Shown: positions 10,306 through 19,938 of the stretch, piece by piece
Layout of the letters: each line of letters begins with the position of its first letter
How positions within the stretch are numbered: position 1 is the stretch's first letter
Assembly (NCBI GenBank): GCA_947363765.1
Contig: CANAQC010000010.1
Location: 1 to 41,965 of the forward strand
DNA: 41,965 nt
Reading direction: 5' to 3'
DNA from: an uncultured Clostridium sp.
Lineage (GTDB): Bacteria; Bacillota; Clostridia; TANB77; CAG-508
Translations under genes and position numbers: made by a program
The notes under the pieces: model-generated
What the model saw: only the letters and a program-made list of their open reading frames with translations
What the model was told of the DNA's origin: nothing
Database searches by the model: none

Positions 10306-11691
10306 ATGATAGATTCAATGGAGAAAATTGTTAATTTATGTAAATCAAGAGGATTTGTATATCCAGGTTCAGAAATTTATGGAGGACTTGCAAACTCTTG
10401 GGACTATGGACCACTTGGAGCAGAACTTAAGAAAAACATTAAAGATGCTTGGTGGAAAAAATTTATAACTCAAAACAAATATAATGTTGGAATTGATGCA
10501 TCAATTATAATGAATCCTCAAGTATGGGTAACTACTGGTCATGTTGGAGGGTTTTCAGATCCATTAATCGATTGTAAAGCTTGTAAAACAAGACATCGTG
10601 CAGATAAATTAATTGAAGAATGGGCATTTAAAAAAGGAAAGGATATGGCAGGTTTAGATGCTTGGACAAATGAACAATTAATACAATACATAAAAGAAAA
10701 CAATATTTGTTGTCCTAATTGTGGTAAAATGGATTTTACCCAAATAAGACAATTTAACTTAATGTTTAAAACCTATATGGGAGTGACAGAAGATGCAAAA
10801 TCTGAGGTTTATTTAAGACCAGAAACTGCACAAGGAATGTTTGTAGATTTTAAAAATGTATTAAGAACAACAAGAAGAAAAATGCCAATGGGAATTGGAC
10901 AAATGGGACGTTCTTTTAGAAATGAAATTACACCAGGAAACTTTATATTTAGAACAAGAGAATTTGAGCAAATGGAATTAGAATTCTTTTGTAAACCAGG
11001 AACAGATTTACAATGGCATAAATATTGGAAAGAATTTTGTAAAAATTGGTTATTAGAACTAGGAATAAAACAGGAGAATTTAAGATTAAGAGACCATGCA
11101 AAAGAGGAACTATCATTTTATAGTAATGCTACTACAGATATAGAATTCTTATTTCCATTTGGTTGGGGAGAACTATGGGGAATAGCAGATAGAACAGATT
11201 ATGATTTATCAAGACATATGGAAGCATCAAAAGAGGACTTAACATATCAAGACCTAGAAACAAATGAAAGATACATCCCATATTGTATTGAACCAGCTGT
11301 AGGTGTAGATAGAATATTTTTAAGTATGATTTGTAATGCATATGAAGAAGAAGAAATAACAGATGGAGATATTCGTATAGTATTACATCTACATCCTGTA
11401 CTTGCACCATATAAAGTAGCAATACTTCCATTATCTAAAAAACTAAGTAACAAAGCACAAGAAGTATATGAAAAACTTGCAAAAAAATTTATGTGTGATT
11501 ATGATGAAGCAGGCTCAATTGGAAAACGCTATAGAAGACAAGATGAAATAGGAACACCATATTGTGTAACAATTGATTTTGATACATTAGAGGATAATAC
11601 AGTGACAATTAGAGACCGTGATACAATGGAGCAAATAAGAATAAATATTGATGAAATAGTAAATTGGATAGAAGAAAAAATAGAATTTTAA
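10306..11691 (+). CDS. glyS: Glycyl-tRNA synthetase, dimeric type
   Basis: This enzyme charges tRNA-Gly with glycine using ATP. The 461 residues match the single-chain alpha2 class IIa form. The N-terminus [20 protein letters not shown] opens into the catalytic core. A zinc-type Cys pattern ([14 protein letters not shown]) is inserted. Motif 2 is [20 protein letters not shown], motif 3 is [10 protein letters not shown], and an anticodon-binding domain fills about 350-455. The start is ATG 10306 behind AAGGAGG. It contains CGT and CGC arginine codons but no CGG. Its tRNA-Gly substrate is what I propose reads the CGGN sites. Confidence 0.95.
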   Translation: MIDSMEKIVNLCKSRGFVYPGSEIYGGLANSWDYGPLGAELKKNIKDAWWKKFITQNKYNVGIDASIIMNPQVWVTTGHVGGFSDPLIDCKACKTRHRADKLIEEWAFKKGKDMAGLDAWTNEQLIQYIKENNICCPNCGKMDFTQIRQFNLMFKTYMGVTEDAKSEVYLRPETAQGMFVDFKNVLRTTRRKMPMGIGQMGRSFRNEITPGNFIFRTREFEQMELEFFCKPGTDLQWHKYWKEFCKNWLLELGIKQENLRLRDHAKEELSFYSNATTDIEFLFPFGWGELWGIADRTDYDLSRHMEASKEDLTYQDLETNERYIPYCIEPAVGVDRIFLSMICNAYEEEEITDGDIRIVLHLHPVLAPYKVAILPLSKKLSNKAQEVYEKLAKKFMCDYDEAGSIGKRYRRQDEIGTPYCVTIDFDTLEDNTVTIRDRDTMEQIRINIDEIVNWIEEKIEF

Positions 11692-11699
11692 AAAATATG

Positions 11700-11728
11700 T
11701 TAACAAATAGAGAAAAATGTTATATAAT
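11700..11728 (+). promoter_or_regulatory. Sigma-A-like promoter
   Basis: TTAACA at 11700-11705 is separated by 17 bases from TATAAT at 11723-11728. It precedes the small gene at 11782. Confidence 0.7.
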
Positions 11729-11781
11729 AGTATTTATAAATTCAATAAAGAACTTGTAAATATTAGGAGGGTTATTTTAAA

Positions 11782-12093
11782 ATGCGGAATGAAAAAAAAT
11801 ATTCAAGACAACGTATATTAATTTCAAATTTAAAAAAGGAAAAGATATGGATTGAAATATATGTGGAGGGGAAACTATTAGAAGAGATACTACAAAAAGG
11901 AAAAAAAGGAATAACGGATTACTTAAATGATATAGGTCACAAATATCCAAATGAAACACTAGATAAGTGGATAGAAAGGACAGAAAGTAAATGTAATGTA
12001 AAGATTGAAAAGATAGAAGGACCTCCAATTTCTATAATAAACTATAAACCTGAAGAGGGAGTGAATTATTTAAAAGTAACCAAAAAGTCCTAA
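11782..12093 (+). CDS. Small hypothetical protein; CGG as second codon
   Basis: I do not recognise this 103-residue, charged, soluble protein. It has its own promoter and an AGGAGG site at 11765, 11 bases before ATG 11782. Its second codon is CGG. This is the only in-frame CGG I found where plain three-base reading is needed to keep the long frame. A +1 shift here would give only MGMKKNIQDNVY and stop. Codon use is a little richer in G-ending codons (GTG, GAG, GGG, ACG, AGG) than its neighbours, so recent acquisition is possible. Start-proximal CGG may be read differently, a -1 slip on the A-run at 11792 could restore frame, or the gene may be silent. Confidence 0.55.
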   Translation: MRNEKKYSRQRILISNLKKEKIWIEIYVEGKLLEEILQKGKKGITDYLNDIGHKYPNETLDKWIERTESKCNVKIEKIEGPPISIINYKPEEGVNYLKVTKKS

Positions 12094-12109
12094 TAAATAG
12101 GCAAATTGG

Positions 12110-12130
12110 GGAAACACAAATAGTGTTTCC
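12110..12130. terminator. Bidirectional terminator
   Basis: A GGAAACAC / GTGTTTCC hairpin lies between the convergent genes ending at 12093 (plus) and 12133 (minus), with T-rich sequence on the plus side. Confidence 0.7.
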
Positions 12131-12132
12131 TT

Positions 12133-12318
12133 TTAATTATTATATAAATCATTTTCGTACAAATCTTCTATATAAACATCTTTTTCTTCAAAATTATCTA
12201 TAAAACTTACCTTTGCAATATTATCATGAACTTCTTGTACCCAAACAGGCCTTTCATCATAATAAACATCAATTTTTTCTTTATTATTTAACATATTGTG
12301 TAATCTTTGTAAATTCAT
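12133..12318 (-). CDS. sspH: H-type small acid-soluble spore protein
   Basis: This 61-residue protein matches the SASP-H family in length and pattern: MNLQRLHNMLNN, then a Tyr-rich strand DVYYDERPVWVQEV and an acidic C-terminus with VYIEDLYEN. These proteins are made in the forespore and packed in the spore core. The minus-strand start at 12318 has a good ribosome binding site (AGGAGGTAC in the reverse complement, about 12328-12336). It stands alone and converges on the gene at 11782. A forespore sigma-G promoter is expected upstream, but I could not identify one with confidence. The H-type label is from sequence pattern; the role is from the family. Confidence 0.75.
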   Translation of the reverse strand: MNLQRLHNMLNNKEKIDVYYDERPVWVQEVHDNIAKVSFIDNFEEKDVYIEDLYENDLYNN

Positions 12319-12394
12319 ATAGTTTGTACCTCCTAAAATAATATTTATTATTTAAATTATATCCGCAAGACAAGAAAAATATACCAAATATAAG

Positions 12395-12423
12395 TTGATT
12401 TTAAAAAATCACTATGATACAAT
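12395..12423 (+). promoter_or_regulatory. Extended -10 promoter for the MFS gene
   Basis: TTGATT at 12395, a 17-base spacer and TACAAT at 12418-12423, with TG one base upstream of the -10 box. Confidence 0.65.
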
Positions 12424-12465
12424 CATAAGAAAATAATAGAACAAAAGATATATAAAGGAGAAACA

Positions 12466-13737
12466 ATGGAAGAACAAAAGAAATTAGCTTTAAAAAATAA
12501 ATTAAATATGAAATTATATCCATTTTATAAAATGATTGCATCAGATGTGTTGTTCTTTAATGCTGTAAAAGTGTTATTTCTGACACAAGTAAAGGGAATA
12601 TCAAATGCAAATGTAGTTTTTATGGAAACAATTTACGCATTTTTTAAATTAATATTGCAAGTTCCTATGACAGTAATTGTTTCTAAACTGGGAATTAGAA
12701 AAAGTATTATTATAGGAAACATATTTTGGATTTTAGAATTGGTATTAATTATGTTTGCTAGAAACTATTTTATGATTATATTATCACAATTATTATCATC
12801 AATTGCTTGGTCTTGTAAAACAATATCAGAGACCCCAATGCTAAATACATCTGTACCAGAAACACATGTAAAAGGAAAGATATTTTCAAAAATAGAAAGT
12901 AAAGGGTATTCAATGTACTGCTATATTTCTGCAATAACTACAGTACTTGCAGGATTTTTGTATGAAGTAAATACATATATTCCAATTATGCTTGCTATTA
13001 TATTTATACTATTTGCCTTAATCGTTTCTATAAACTTTATACCAATAGAAAAACAAGAAAAAAAAGAGGATACAATAAATAAAAATCTGAATGAAGTAAA
13101 AGAAGCTATAGTCTTTATTCTTAAATCTCCACGATTAAAAAGTTTATTATTAATGTTAGGATTTATGTGGGGAATAATATGTTTATTTGGAACTTATCAA
13201 ACTACTTTATTAAAAGATATTAAAGTACCTGCTAAATACATAGGAATAATATTAGCATTACTGGATATAGTACAAGGAATATCTTCAACAAAAGCAAATT
13301 ATTTTAATGAAAAACATAAAAATAAGTCATTAACTTATATTGCAATTAAAATGTCAATAGGAATTGTAATTGCAGGAGGAGTAGTAATAATTGGATTATC
13401 TAGGATACCACAAATTGCTATTATTATATTAACATATATTTTAAGAATGTCTGATAAAGGAGTATACCAAATTATTAAAAAACGATATATGGGGAATTTT
13501 ATGACACCAAAAATGTTAACCAAAATATATGCTACCTATAGTATGATGGCAAGTTTATTTAGAATGATTATAGGAGCAATTGGTTCATACTTATTAACAT
13601 TTATGACAATTGAATATGCTATGGTAATAGTTGGAATTTTAGCTACAATAGTAACTTTGATATTGTCAAAATATATGAAACCAAGGATTGGATTAAAACT
13701 AGAAGAATATACGAAAAAAGATATAGCCTATATATAG
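12466..13737 (+). CDS. Major facilitator superfamily transporter
   Basis: The 423 residues form about 12 hydrophobic segments with a polar central loop near residues 195-215 (EKQEKKEDTINKNLNEVKEA), the usual 6+6 MFS arrangement. A motif-A-like loop, SKLGIRKS, follows the second helix. MFS proteins move small molecules, often drugs, using ion gradients; the substrate cannot be read from sequence. The start is ATG 12466 behind AAAGGAG, with its own promoter. It is monocistronic, or reads into the kinase gene 63 bases downstream. No CGG is present. Confidence 0.75.
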   Translation: MEEQKKLALKNKLNMKLYPFYKMIASDVLFFNAVKVLFLTQVKGISNANVVFMETIYAFFKLILQVPMTVIVSKLGIRKSIIIGNIFWILELVLIMFARNYFMIILSQLLSSIAWSCKTISETPMLNTSVPETHVKGKIFSKIESKGYSMYCYISAITTVLAGFLYEVNTYIPIMLAIIFILFALIVSINFIPIEKQEKKEDTINKNLNEVKEAIVFILKSPRLKSLLLMLGFMWGIICLFGTYQTTLLKDIKVPAKYIGIILALLDIVQGISSTKANYFNEKHKNKSLTYIAIKMSIGIVIAGGVVIIGLSRIPQIAIIILTYILRMSDKGVYQIIKKRYMGNFMTPKMLTKIYATYSMMASLFRMIIGAIGSYLLTFMTIEYAMVIVGILATIVTLILSKYMKPRIGLKLEEYTKKDIAYI

Positions 13738-13800
13738 ATTTTAGTAAATATATAAAATGTATTGAATAATATAAAGAACAATAAGAAAGGACGAGAGAGT

Positions 13801-15442
13801 GTGAAGATTACATATGAAAATGAAATAATAGAAATAAAAGAACGGAACAACAGTATACCAATTACTAAAAAAAGAAATAGAAAATGCCAAAACAGAAGTA
13901 ATTGCTTGTAAAGTCAATAATGAAGTAAGAAGTTTAAATTTAAAATTAACTAATGATGCAAAAGTAGAACTAATTGATTTAAATTCAAAAGACGGAATGA
14001 TGATATATATAAGAGGTATAATGTACATTATGTCAAAGGCATTAAATGAGTTATATCCAAATGCTCTTTTAACAGTAAATTATCAATTATCTAATGCTAT
14101 GTTTTGTGAATTAGATAATATGAAAATAACAGATGAAATGATACAAAAAATTCATAAAAGAATGGAAGAAATTATTGCACAAAATCTAGAAATTAAAAAA
14201 GTAAAAATGACTGCAGAAGAAGCAAAGAAATTTTATGATAAAGAAAAAACACTAAAAGGAAAAATTCAAATTGACCAAGAGACTACTTATGGAGCATCAT
14301 TATATTATTGTGAAGACTATTTTAATTATTTTTTTGGTGTTATGCCAATATCAACAGGTTATACAAAAGTATATGATATTGTAAAATATCACGATGGTTT
14401 TATTGTACGTTATCCAAATTGGAAAACACCCAATAAACTAAGTCCTTTTGTGGAAAATAAAAAATTAGTATCAACATTAGATGAGTACGAAGACATATAT
14501 AAATTAATAGGGATTAATACAATATATAAATTAAACAAAGAAGTAAAAAAGGATAAAGCACAAGATGCTATATTACTATCAGAAAGCTTACATGAGAAAA
14601 AAATAGCTGAACTTGCAGATAACATTACAAAAGATAAAAAAATAAAAGTAATACTAATTGCAGGTCCATCTTCTTCTGGAAAGACAACATTTGCAAAGCG
14701 TTTAGGAATTCAATTAAGACTAAATGGTTTAAAACCTGTAACTATTTCAGTAGATAATTACTTTGTAGAACGAGAGGATAATCCAAAAGATGAATTTGGA
14801 AATTATGATTTTGAATGCATAGAAGCATTAGATGTAAAACTATTTAATCAACATTTGGTAAAACTATTAAATGGAGAAGAAATAGAGATTCCAACTTTTG
14901 ATTTTACAATAGGACATAAAAAATACAATGGAGAAACAATGAAACTAAAACAAGATGAAATTTTAGTAATTGAAGGAATTCATTGTTTAAATGATAAACT
15001 AACAAATTCTATTTCAAAAGAACAAAAATATAAAATTTATATAAGTGCATTAACTGTGTTAAACATAGATTATTACAATCGTATTTCAACTACAGATACA
15101 CGCTTAATTAGGAGAATTGTAAGAGATAATCAATTTAGAGGTTATAGTGCAACACATACAATTAAAATGTGGTATTCTGTAAATCGTGGAGAAGAAAGGT
15201 ATATATATCCATATCAAGAAGAAGCAAATAGTATGTTTAATTCCTCTCTTATTTATGAATTAGGTGTACTAAAAGATTATGCACTTCCACTACTAAAAGA
15301 AATAAAAAATACACAACCAGAATATGCGGAAGCAACTAGACTAATTCGTCTTTTAAGTTATTTTGATTCTATACCACAAGAAGCAATTCCTAAAACTTCG
15401 TTAATTCGCGAATTTATAGGCGGAAGTTTACTTGCAGATTAA
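13801..15442 (+). CDS. TGS-domain uridine kinase / nucleoside kinase (one +1 shift)
   Basis: The gene starts at GTG 13801. The first 14 codons (VKITYENEIIEIKE) are joined to the rest only by skipping the C of CGG 13843. This creates a TGS domain (E-GTTVYQLLKKEIENA) like that of threonyl-tRNA synthetase, then a ThrRS-like second domain (IRGIMYIMSKALNELYPNA). The C-terminal kinase domain has Walker A IAGPSSSGKTTFAKRL near residue 295 and the uridine-kinase signatures VDNYFVERED and IEGIHCLND. The total of 546 residues matches the usual length of Clostridial TGS-uridine kinases. It probably phosphorylates uridine or a related nucleoside. Without the shift the chain stops about 22 codons later. 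Confidence 0.88.
13843..13845 (+). other. In-frame CGG, +1 recoding site 5
   Basis: GAA-C-GGA in the TGS domain. Skipping the C gives EIKE-GTTVYQLL, the expected turn of TGS. Confidence 0.88.
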
Positions 15443-15533
15443 AATATAATTTTAATTAGAAATACTACTTTTATTAATAATAAATATATAAGACAAAAAT
15501 GTAATAATTTTACAAAAAAGAAAGGGAAGTAAT

Positions 15534-15845
15534 ATGTTAAGCAAATTTACCGAGATAGATGAAGAATTTATATGCGAAAACTGTGGTAAAAAAGTTTCAA
15601 AATTAGGTTATTCATGCCGTAATCATTGTCCATATTGTTTACATTCTAAACATGTAGATATAAATCCAGGAGATAGAATGGAACAATGTCATGGAGATTT
15701 ATATCCAATTGGAATTGAGACAAATTCAAAAAAGGGATATGTTATTATATTTAAATGTGAAAAGTGTGGTAAGATTAGGAAAAACAAAATAGCAAAAGAT
15801 GATGATATGGATATAATAATTAAGTTAAGTAGTAAACCAATATAG
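15534..15845 (+). CDS. RNHCP-domain zinc-binding protein
   Basis: The protein has 103 residues. It carries the defining sequence CRNHCPYCLHSKHVDINPGD with two further Cys pairs (CENCGKK near residue 14, CEKCGK near residue 80). This is the RNHCP family, a small probable zinc-ribbon protein of unknown function. The start is ATG 15534 behind AAAGGGAAG. No CGG is present. It converges on the U32 peptidase gene. Confidence 0.85.
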   Translation: MLSKFTEIDEEFICENCGKKVSKLGYSCRNHCPYCLHSKHVDINPGDRMEQCHGDLYPIGIETNSKKGYVIIFKCEKCGKIRKNKIAKDDDMDIIIKLSSKPI

Positions 15846-15936
15846 TATGAGTAAATATAATTCATTAAATTACTTTTGTAAAAAGGTCTTGACAAATTAT
15901 AAAATTTGTTAATGCAAAGAAAAAACATTATAAAAT

Positions 15937-15964
15937 AAAAATCTTTCATGATTGAAAGATTTTT
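15937..15964. terminator. Bidirectional terminator between RNHCP and U32 genes
   Basis: An AAAAATCTTTCA / TGAAAGATTTTT palindrome with T-rich flanks on both strands lies between two converging genes. Confidence 0.8.
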
Positions 15965-16018
15965 ATTTTATAATAAGGAAAATTCATAACAAATTATTTT
16001 ATATAAAAATTTTACTTT

Positions 16019-18435
16019 TTATACATCTCTTATAAAATTAGCATTAGTAAAATCTTTCCCATCAAACCTCTTTCCTAATTTAACAGTTTCAATAATATTA
16101 TTAATTTGTAATATATTTTCATCTAATATATCGATTCTAACCGAATCTATTGGCAAATTAGAAAAATCTAAAGATGTAATTTTACTATTATAAATAGTAT
16201 TAATTGTTTGAAGATTATCTGATAAAATCCTAAAACGAAATCCTAACCTATCTTTTAAGTAATAATTATTTTTACTTTTACAAAGTGATTTGCAATTTGG
16301 ATAACACTTATTAGATTTTCCTAATATACAATAACCAAGAGTCATAACAGGAGTATTACCATATACAATTAACTCTGTTTTAATAGGTATTGTTTTATAA
16401 AGTTTAAGTATATCTTGCTTTGCTAATTCACAAGATAAAGTAATATTTGATAATCCTAAATTATAATATGCCTCTATGGTAGAACTATTAAATACATTTA
16501 AAGTATAATTTCCAATAAATTCATAATCTTTTTTATATTTTTCAAGCATATAAAAAGTACCTAAATTAGAAAGAACAAAACCTTTTATATTATATTCTAA
16601 TAAAGCTTTATCAATATGATTTATAAATAAATTTCTATAATTTGACTTAATGATATTTGGCATATAAATATAAGTATCAAATTGATTTGAAATATTTTTT
16701 ATAATATTAGAATATTCTTGCATACAAAAGTATTGTAAAGGTATGTAAATACGATTAACTTTTTCAAGTTCAGAATAATTTGTATTAATATCTAGTGTGT
16801 TTAGTAAAATAGATATTTCTTTTTCTTTACAAATAGAGGTTTCTAAATTTAATTCATTTTTTAATTTAGAAACATTAGGGAAATTAGGAGAAATCGCTCT
16901 TTTACTAGAATTTATTATTAATTCACTTACATTTTTAATAATACTACGCCTTAAATTATTTAAATCACTAATATTTAAATATAAATTATCTTCTAAATCA
17001 ATATCAAGCTTTTCAAATACAAAAGGAGTATTACCAGTTTTAGAAAACTGCAGTATAATTCTTTGTTTTGTAATAGGCTGCATAATAGCCCTTTGAGGTA
17101 TAATATTTGAGACAATTTTTAAATTTATATTATTTTTGTCATAAACTTCAGCTATAATAGGAGAATTTTTCCTTATCTCAATTTTGCAAAATAAACAATG
17201 CTTTTTATACTCATTTAAATAAGAAGATTTTACTTTTGTAAGTAAAGTTTTACTTTCTAATTTATATATTTTATCACTAGGAGAAATATTTCCCTTCATT
17301 CTACCAATAGTTACTAATTGCCCATCTTTTGCATAATCTATATTATTTCTACCTTGCATTAATTCAGAAATTCTATATTTTGCATCTTCTTTTTCAAAAG
17401 TTATTGTATCACCAATAGTTAAATTATCATTTAGGTTTAAAGTTATATGACCTTTAACTGGATTATAATTTGCTACATTCCCTATATAAATTCCTATGTT
17501 ATTTGGTTTTTCTTTAAAAATTAGGTTTCGGTTTGGTTTATTATCAAGATGTCCGACTAGAAAATCCACCTCTATTAAATACTTGAAGTAAATCTTTTTG
17601 ATCTTGTTCTTCTATAATAAAATCCTTATTTTGATAAGCAAGATCTATATATTTACGATAAATTCTTGTAACAGTTGCAACATATTGGGGTGTTTTCATA
17701 CGACCTTCTATTTTTAAAGAAGAAACACCAATACGAATTAAATCTTTAATATATTTAAGACCACATAAATCTTTTGTACTTAGTAAATATCCTTTATCCA
17801 TACAAATTTCTTTGTTAGACTGAACTATTAGCTCATAAGGTAGGCGACAAGTTCCAGCACAATTTCCACGATTACCGAGAACGACCTCCAATTATGCTAG
17901 ATAGTAAACATTGACCAGAATATGAGATACAAAGGGCACCATGAATAAATACTTCAAGTTCAATATTAGTGTTATTTTTAATAAATTCTAATTCAGAAAG
18001 TGAAGTTTCTCTTGCAAGCACTACTCTTGAAAATCCTAAATTTTCAATTTGTTTTGCACCTTCTAAATTGTGAATACTCATTTGAGTGCTTGCATGTATT
18101 GGTAAATCTGGAAAATTTTTTGAAAGTATAGAATATAATCCATAATCTTGTACGATAATAGCATCAATCCCCAATTTATAACATTCTTTTGCAAGAAATA
18201 TAGCATCTTCTAATTCATTATTTTTAATTAAAGTGTTTAGTGCTAAATGTACCTTAACACCTCTTAAATGTGCATAACAAATTGCTTCTTCAATACCTTC
18301 TAAATCAAAATTCTTAGCAGAAGCCCTTGCACTAAAATTAGATGCACCTAAATAAATGGCATCTGCACCATTTTGTATACTAGCTTGTAAACATTCAAAA
18401 TCACCAACAGGTGATAGTAATTCAATTTTATTCAT
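16019..18435 (-). CDS. U32-family peptidase (two +1 shifts)
   Basis: The minus-strand start at 18435 opens MNKIELLSPVGDFECLQASI, followed by NGADAIYLG, the standard U32 beginning. The catalytic-core signature (HGALCISYSGQCLLSS, then GGRS-GNRGNCAGTCR) is split by CGG 17875-17877. A second break at 17553-17555 falls in FNRGGFSS-GHLDNKPNR. Skipping both C's gives an 804-residue protein with the C-terminal extra domains typical of long U32 members. U32 enzymes include collagenase-like proteases and relatives of the tRNA and ubiquinone hydroxylation proteins. A role in tRNA modification or peptidase activity is possible. The zero frame at the first site stops immediately (CGG TAA). Confidence 0.88.
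17553..17555 (-). other. In-frame CGG, +1 recoding site 6
   Basis: On the minus strand AGT-C-GGA. Skipping the C gives GGFSS-GHLDNKP. The zero frame ends after CGG ACA TCT TGA. Confidence 0.9.
17875..17877 (-). other. In-frame CGG, +1 recoding site 7
   Basis: On the minus strand TCT-C-GGT-AAT. Skipping the C gives GGRS-GNRGNCAG, the conserved U32 Cys region. The zero-frame codon after CGG is TAA, so a stop abuts the site. Confidence 0.92.
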
Positions 18436-18537
18436 TATTACCTCTAAATTTTAAAAAATTTTTCAAATATATTGTAACACAAAATTTAAAACTTTCATAC
18501 TATATCATATAAAAACAAAAATGAGGAGGGAAAACTA

Positions 18538-18696
18538 ATGGAAGAATCAAGAAACTGTGGATGTGGTTGCAACAATAACGGATGTCTAGGAGGACTTTTC
18601 GGAGGATGTGGCGATAGTGAAATTTTATTCTTCATCATCATATTCTTATTATTATTCACAAACTGTGGATGTGGATGCGGTAGAGGTTGTTGCTAA
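18538..18696 (+). CDS. Cys/Gly-rich hydrophobic micro-protein
   Basis: This 52-residue protein starts at ATG 18538 behind a strong GAGGAGGG. Its ends are rich in Cys and Gly (NCGCGCNNNGC at the N-terminus, NCGCGCGRGCC at the C-terminus). They flank a single hydrophobic stretch, ILFFIIIFLLLF (29-40). Similar small proteins are common in spore-forming Clostridia and are often suspected coat or forespore membrane components; that role is inference. It holds 10 Cys residues. Three CGG trinucleotides occur here, all out of phase (AAC-GGA, TTC-GGA, TGC-GGT), and the frame is intact. Confidence 0.75.
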   Translation: MEESRNCGCGCNNNGCLGGLFGGCGDSEILFFIIIFLLLFTNCGCGCGRGCC

Positions 18697-18724
18697 TTTT
18701 AAATAAAGCATTATACTTACAAAA

Positions 18725-18748
18725 AGAGCACGAGTTTTTTCGTGCTCT
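18725..18748. terminator. Hairpin terminator
   Basis: The perfect AGAGCACG / CGTGCTCT stem lies 28 bases after the micro-protein. The stronger T-run follows on the minus strand, so the direction is uncertain. Confidence 0.55.
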
Positions 18749-18808
18749 AAAGCATTTTGCAGTATATAATATTATTAAATAAAAAGACTTTAATTTATTT
18801 TGTAAATA

Positions 18809-18817
18809 TGCTATAAT
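18809..18817 (+). promoter_or_regulatory. Extended -10 promoter for the AraC-type regulator
   Basis: TGCTATAAT at 18809-18817 lies about 37 bases before the start codon. No convincing -35 box is visible. Confidence 0.5.
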
Positions 18818-18853
18818 ATAGTAGAAAATAAGTTAAAATAGGTAAAAGGAAAA

Positions 18854-19681
18854 ATGGATTATTATAAAAGTTTAAATCAAGTAATAAAAGTAATAGAAGA
18901 AAATTTAACAAATAAAATAGAGTATAAAGATTTAGCAAAGATTATAGGAACATCAGCTTATACTTTACAAAGAATATTTGTATTTTTGACAGGAATTACT
19001 CTAACAGAATATATAAGGAAAAGAAGATTAAGCAAAGCAGCAGAAGAATTAATTTCAACAGATATAAAAATTATTGACTTAAGTATAAAATATCAATATG
19101 ATTCACCAATATCTTTTTCAAACTCATTTAAGAAAATGCATGGAGTAACACCTAAAATATTAAGGAAAGATAAGAAAGTAATAAAAATATTTCCAGAATT
19201 AGAATTTACACCAATAACACAAATTATAGAAGAATTAGAATATAGAGTTATTACTAAAGATAAACAAAAATTATATGGAGTTACAACAGGAATTATACAA
19301 TCAGAATATGATAAACAAATACAATTATTATTTGAAAAAAGTAGCAAAGAAAAAGTACTTGATTATATAATTCAACATAGTGATAAAAATGAGTTATATT
19401 ATGGAGTATCTATATTAGAATACAAAGATGAAATACAAGAAGAAAGACAATATTACATAGTAGGAAAAAAGAAAAGAGAGGATTTTGTAAGTATAGAAAT
19501 TCCAAAAGCTACTTGGGCATGTTTTAAATTAAAAAATAAACAACAAGATGAAATTTTAAAATTGTATAATACTATATATACAAAATGGCTTCCATCTTCT
19601 AATTATAATGAAGTATTACAATATCCTCAATTAGAAATTTATTATGAAAACGACTGCGAGATATGTATTGCTGTAAAATAA
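18854..19681 (+). CDS. AraC-family regulator with GyrI-like effector domain
   Basis: Residues 1-105 form a double helix-turn-helix of the AraC/XylS type (DLAKIIGTSAYTLQRIF and IDLSIKYQYDSPISFSNSFK, then HGVTPKILRK). The remainder (about 125-275) fits the GyrI/Rob-like ligand-binding fold, with VSIEIPKATWACFKLK and a C-terminal PQLEIYYEN strand. Proteins of this build often sense small amphipathic or drug-like molecules and activate a nearby exporter. The downstream 51-residue peptide gene and ABC exporter pair, about 90 bases away on the same strand, are the obvious candidates for its targets. It is intact. Confidence 0.82.
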   Translation: MDYYKSLNQVIKVIEENLTNKIEYKDLAKIIGTSAYTLQRIFVFLTGITLTEYIRKRRLSKAAEELISTDIKIIDLSIKYQYDSPISFSNSFKKMHGVTPKILRKDKKVIKIFPELEFTPITQIIEELEYRVITKDKQKLYGVTTGIIQSEYDKQIQLLFEKSSKEKVLDYIIQHSDKNELYYGVSILEYKDEIQEERQYYIVGKKKREDFVSIEIPKATWACFKLKNKQQDEILKLYNTIYTKWLPSSNYNEVLQYPQLEIYYENDCEICIAVK

Positions 19682-19772
19682 GCAAATAAAATTGATACTT
19701 AAAAAGTTAAGTAAAATACTTCTAAAATGTATATAATAATATATATTTATATACTTTAGGAGGTGTTTTATT

Positions 19773-19928
19773 TTGAATATAGATAACATAAAAAATCAAA
19801 TATATAAAGATCAAGAATTAAAAGAAGGAGAATATTTAAATTATATAATTCAATCAATAGAAGACGAACAAATTACAGAAATAGGATGTGACAACTATAT
19901 GAGAGGGTATAATAAAATTAAATTTTAA
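19773..19928 (+). CDS. 51-residue peptide upstream of ABC exporter, TTG start
   Basis: A strong TTAGGAGGTG lies 7 bases before TTG 19773. The frame encodes MNIDNIKNQIYKDQELKEGE, an acidic helical middle with SIEDEQITEIG, and a basic aromatic tail CDNYMRGYNKIKF. The stop is 10 bases before the first ABC gene. The split into an acidic leader and a short basic C-terminal segment after IG, next to an exporter, resembles a secreted peptide precursor. There is no maturation enzyme in the window and no true GG cleavage site. It could equally be a small cytosolic partner of the transporter. I do not recognise a family. Confidence 0.6.
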   Translation: MNIDNIKNQIYKDQELKEGEYLNYIIQSIEDEQITEIGCDNYMRGYNKIKF

Positions 19929-19938
19929 GGAACTATTA

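Noticed and set aside
17875..17877. Stop-codon readthrough or a reassigned stop
   Set aside because: The correct protein continues in a different frame, not through the stop. TAA, TAG and TGA all end other genes normally.
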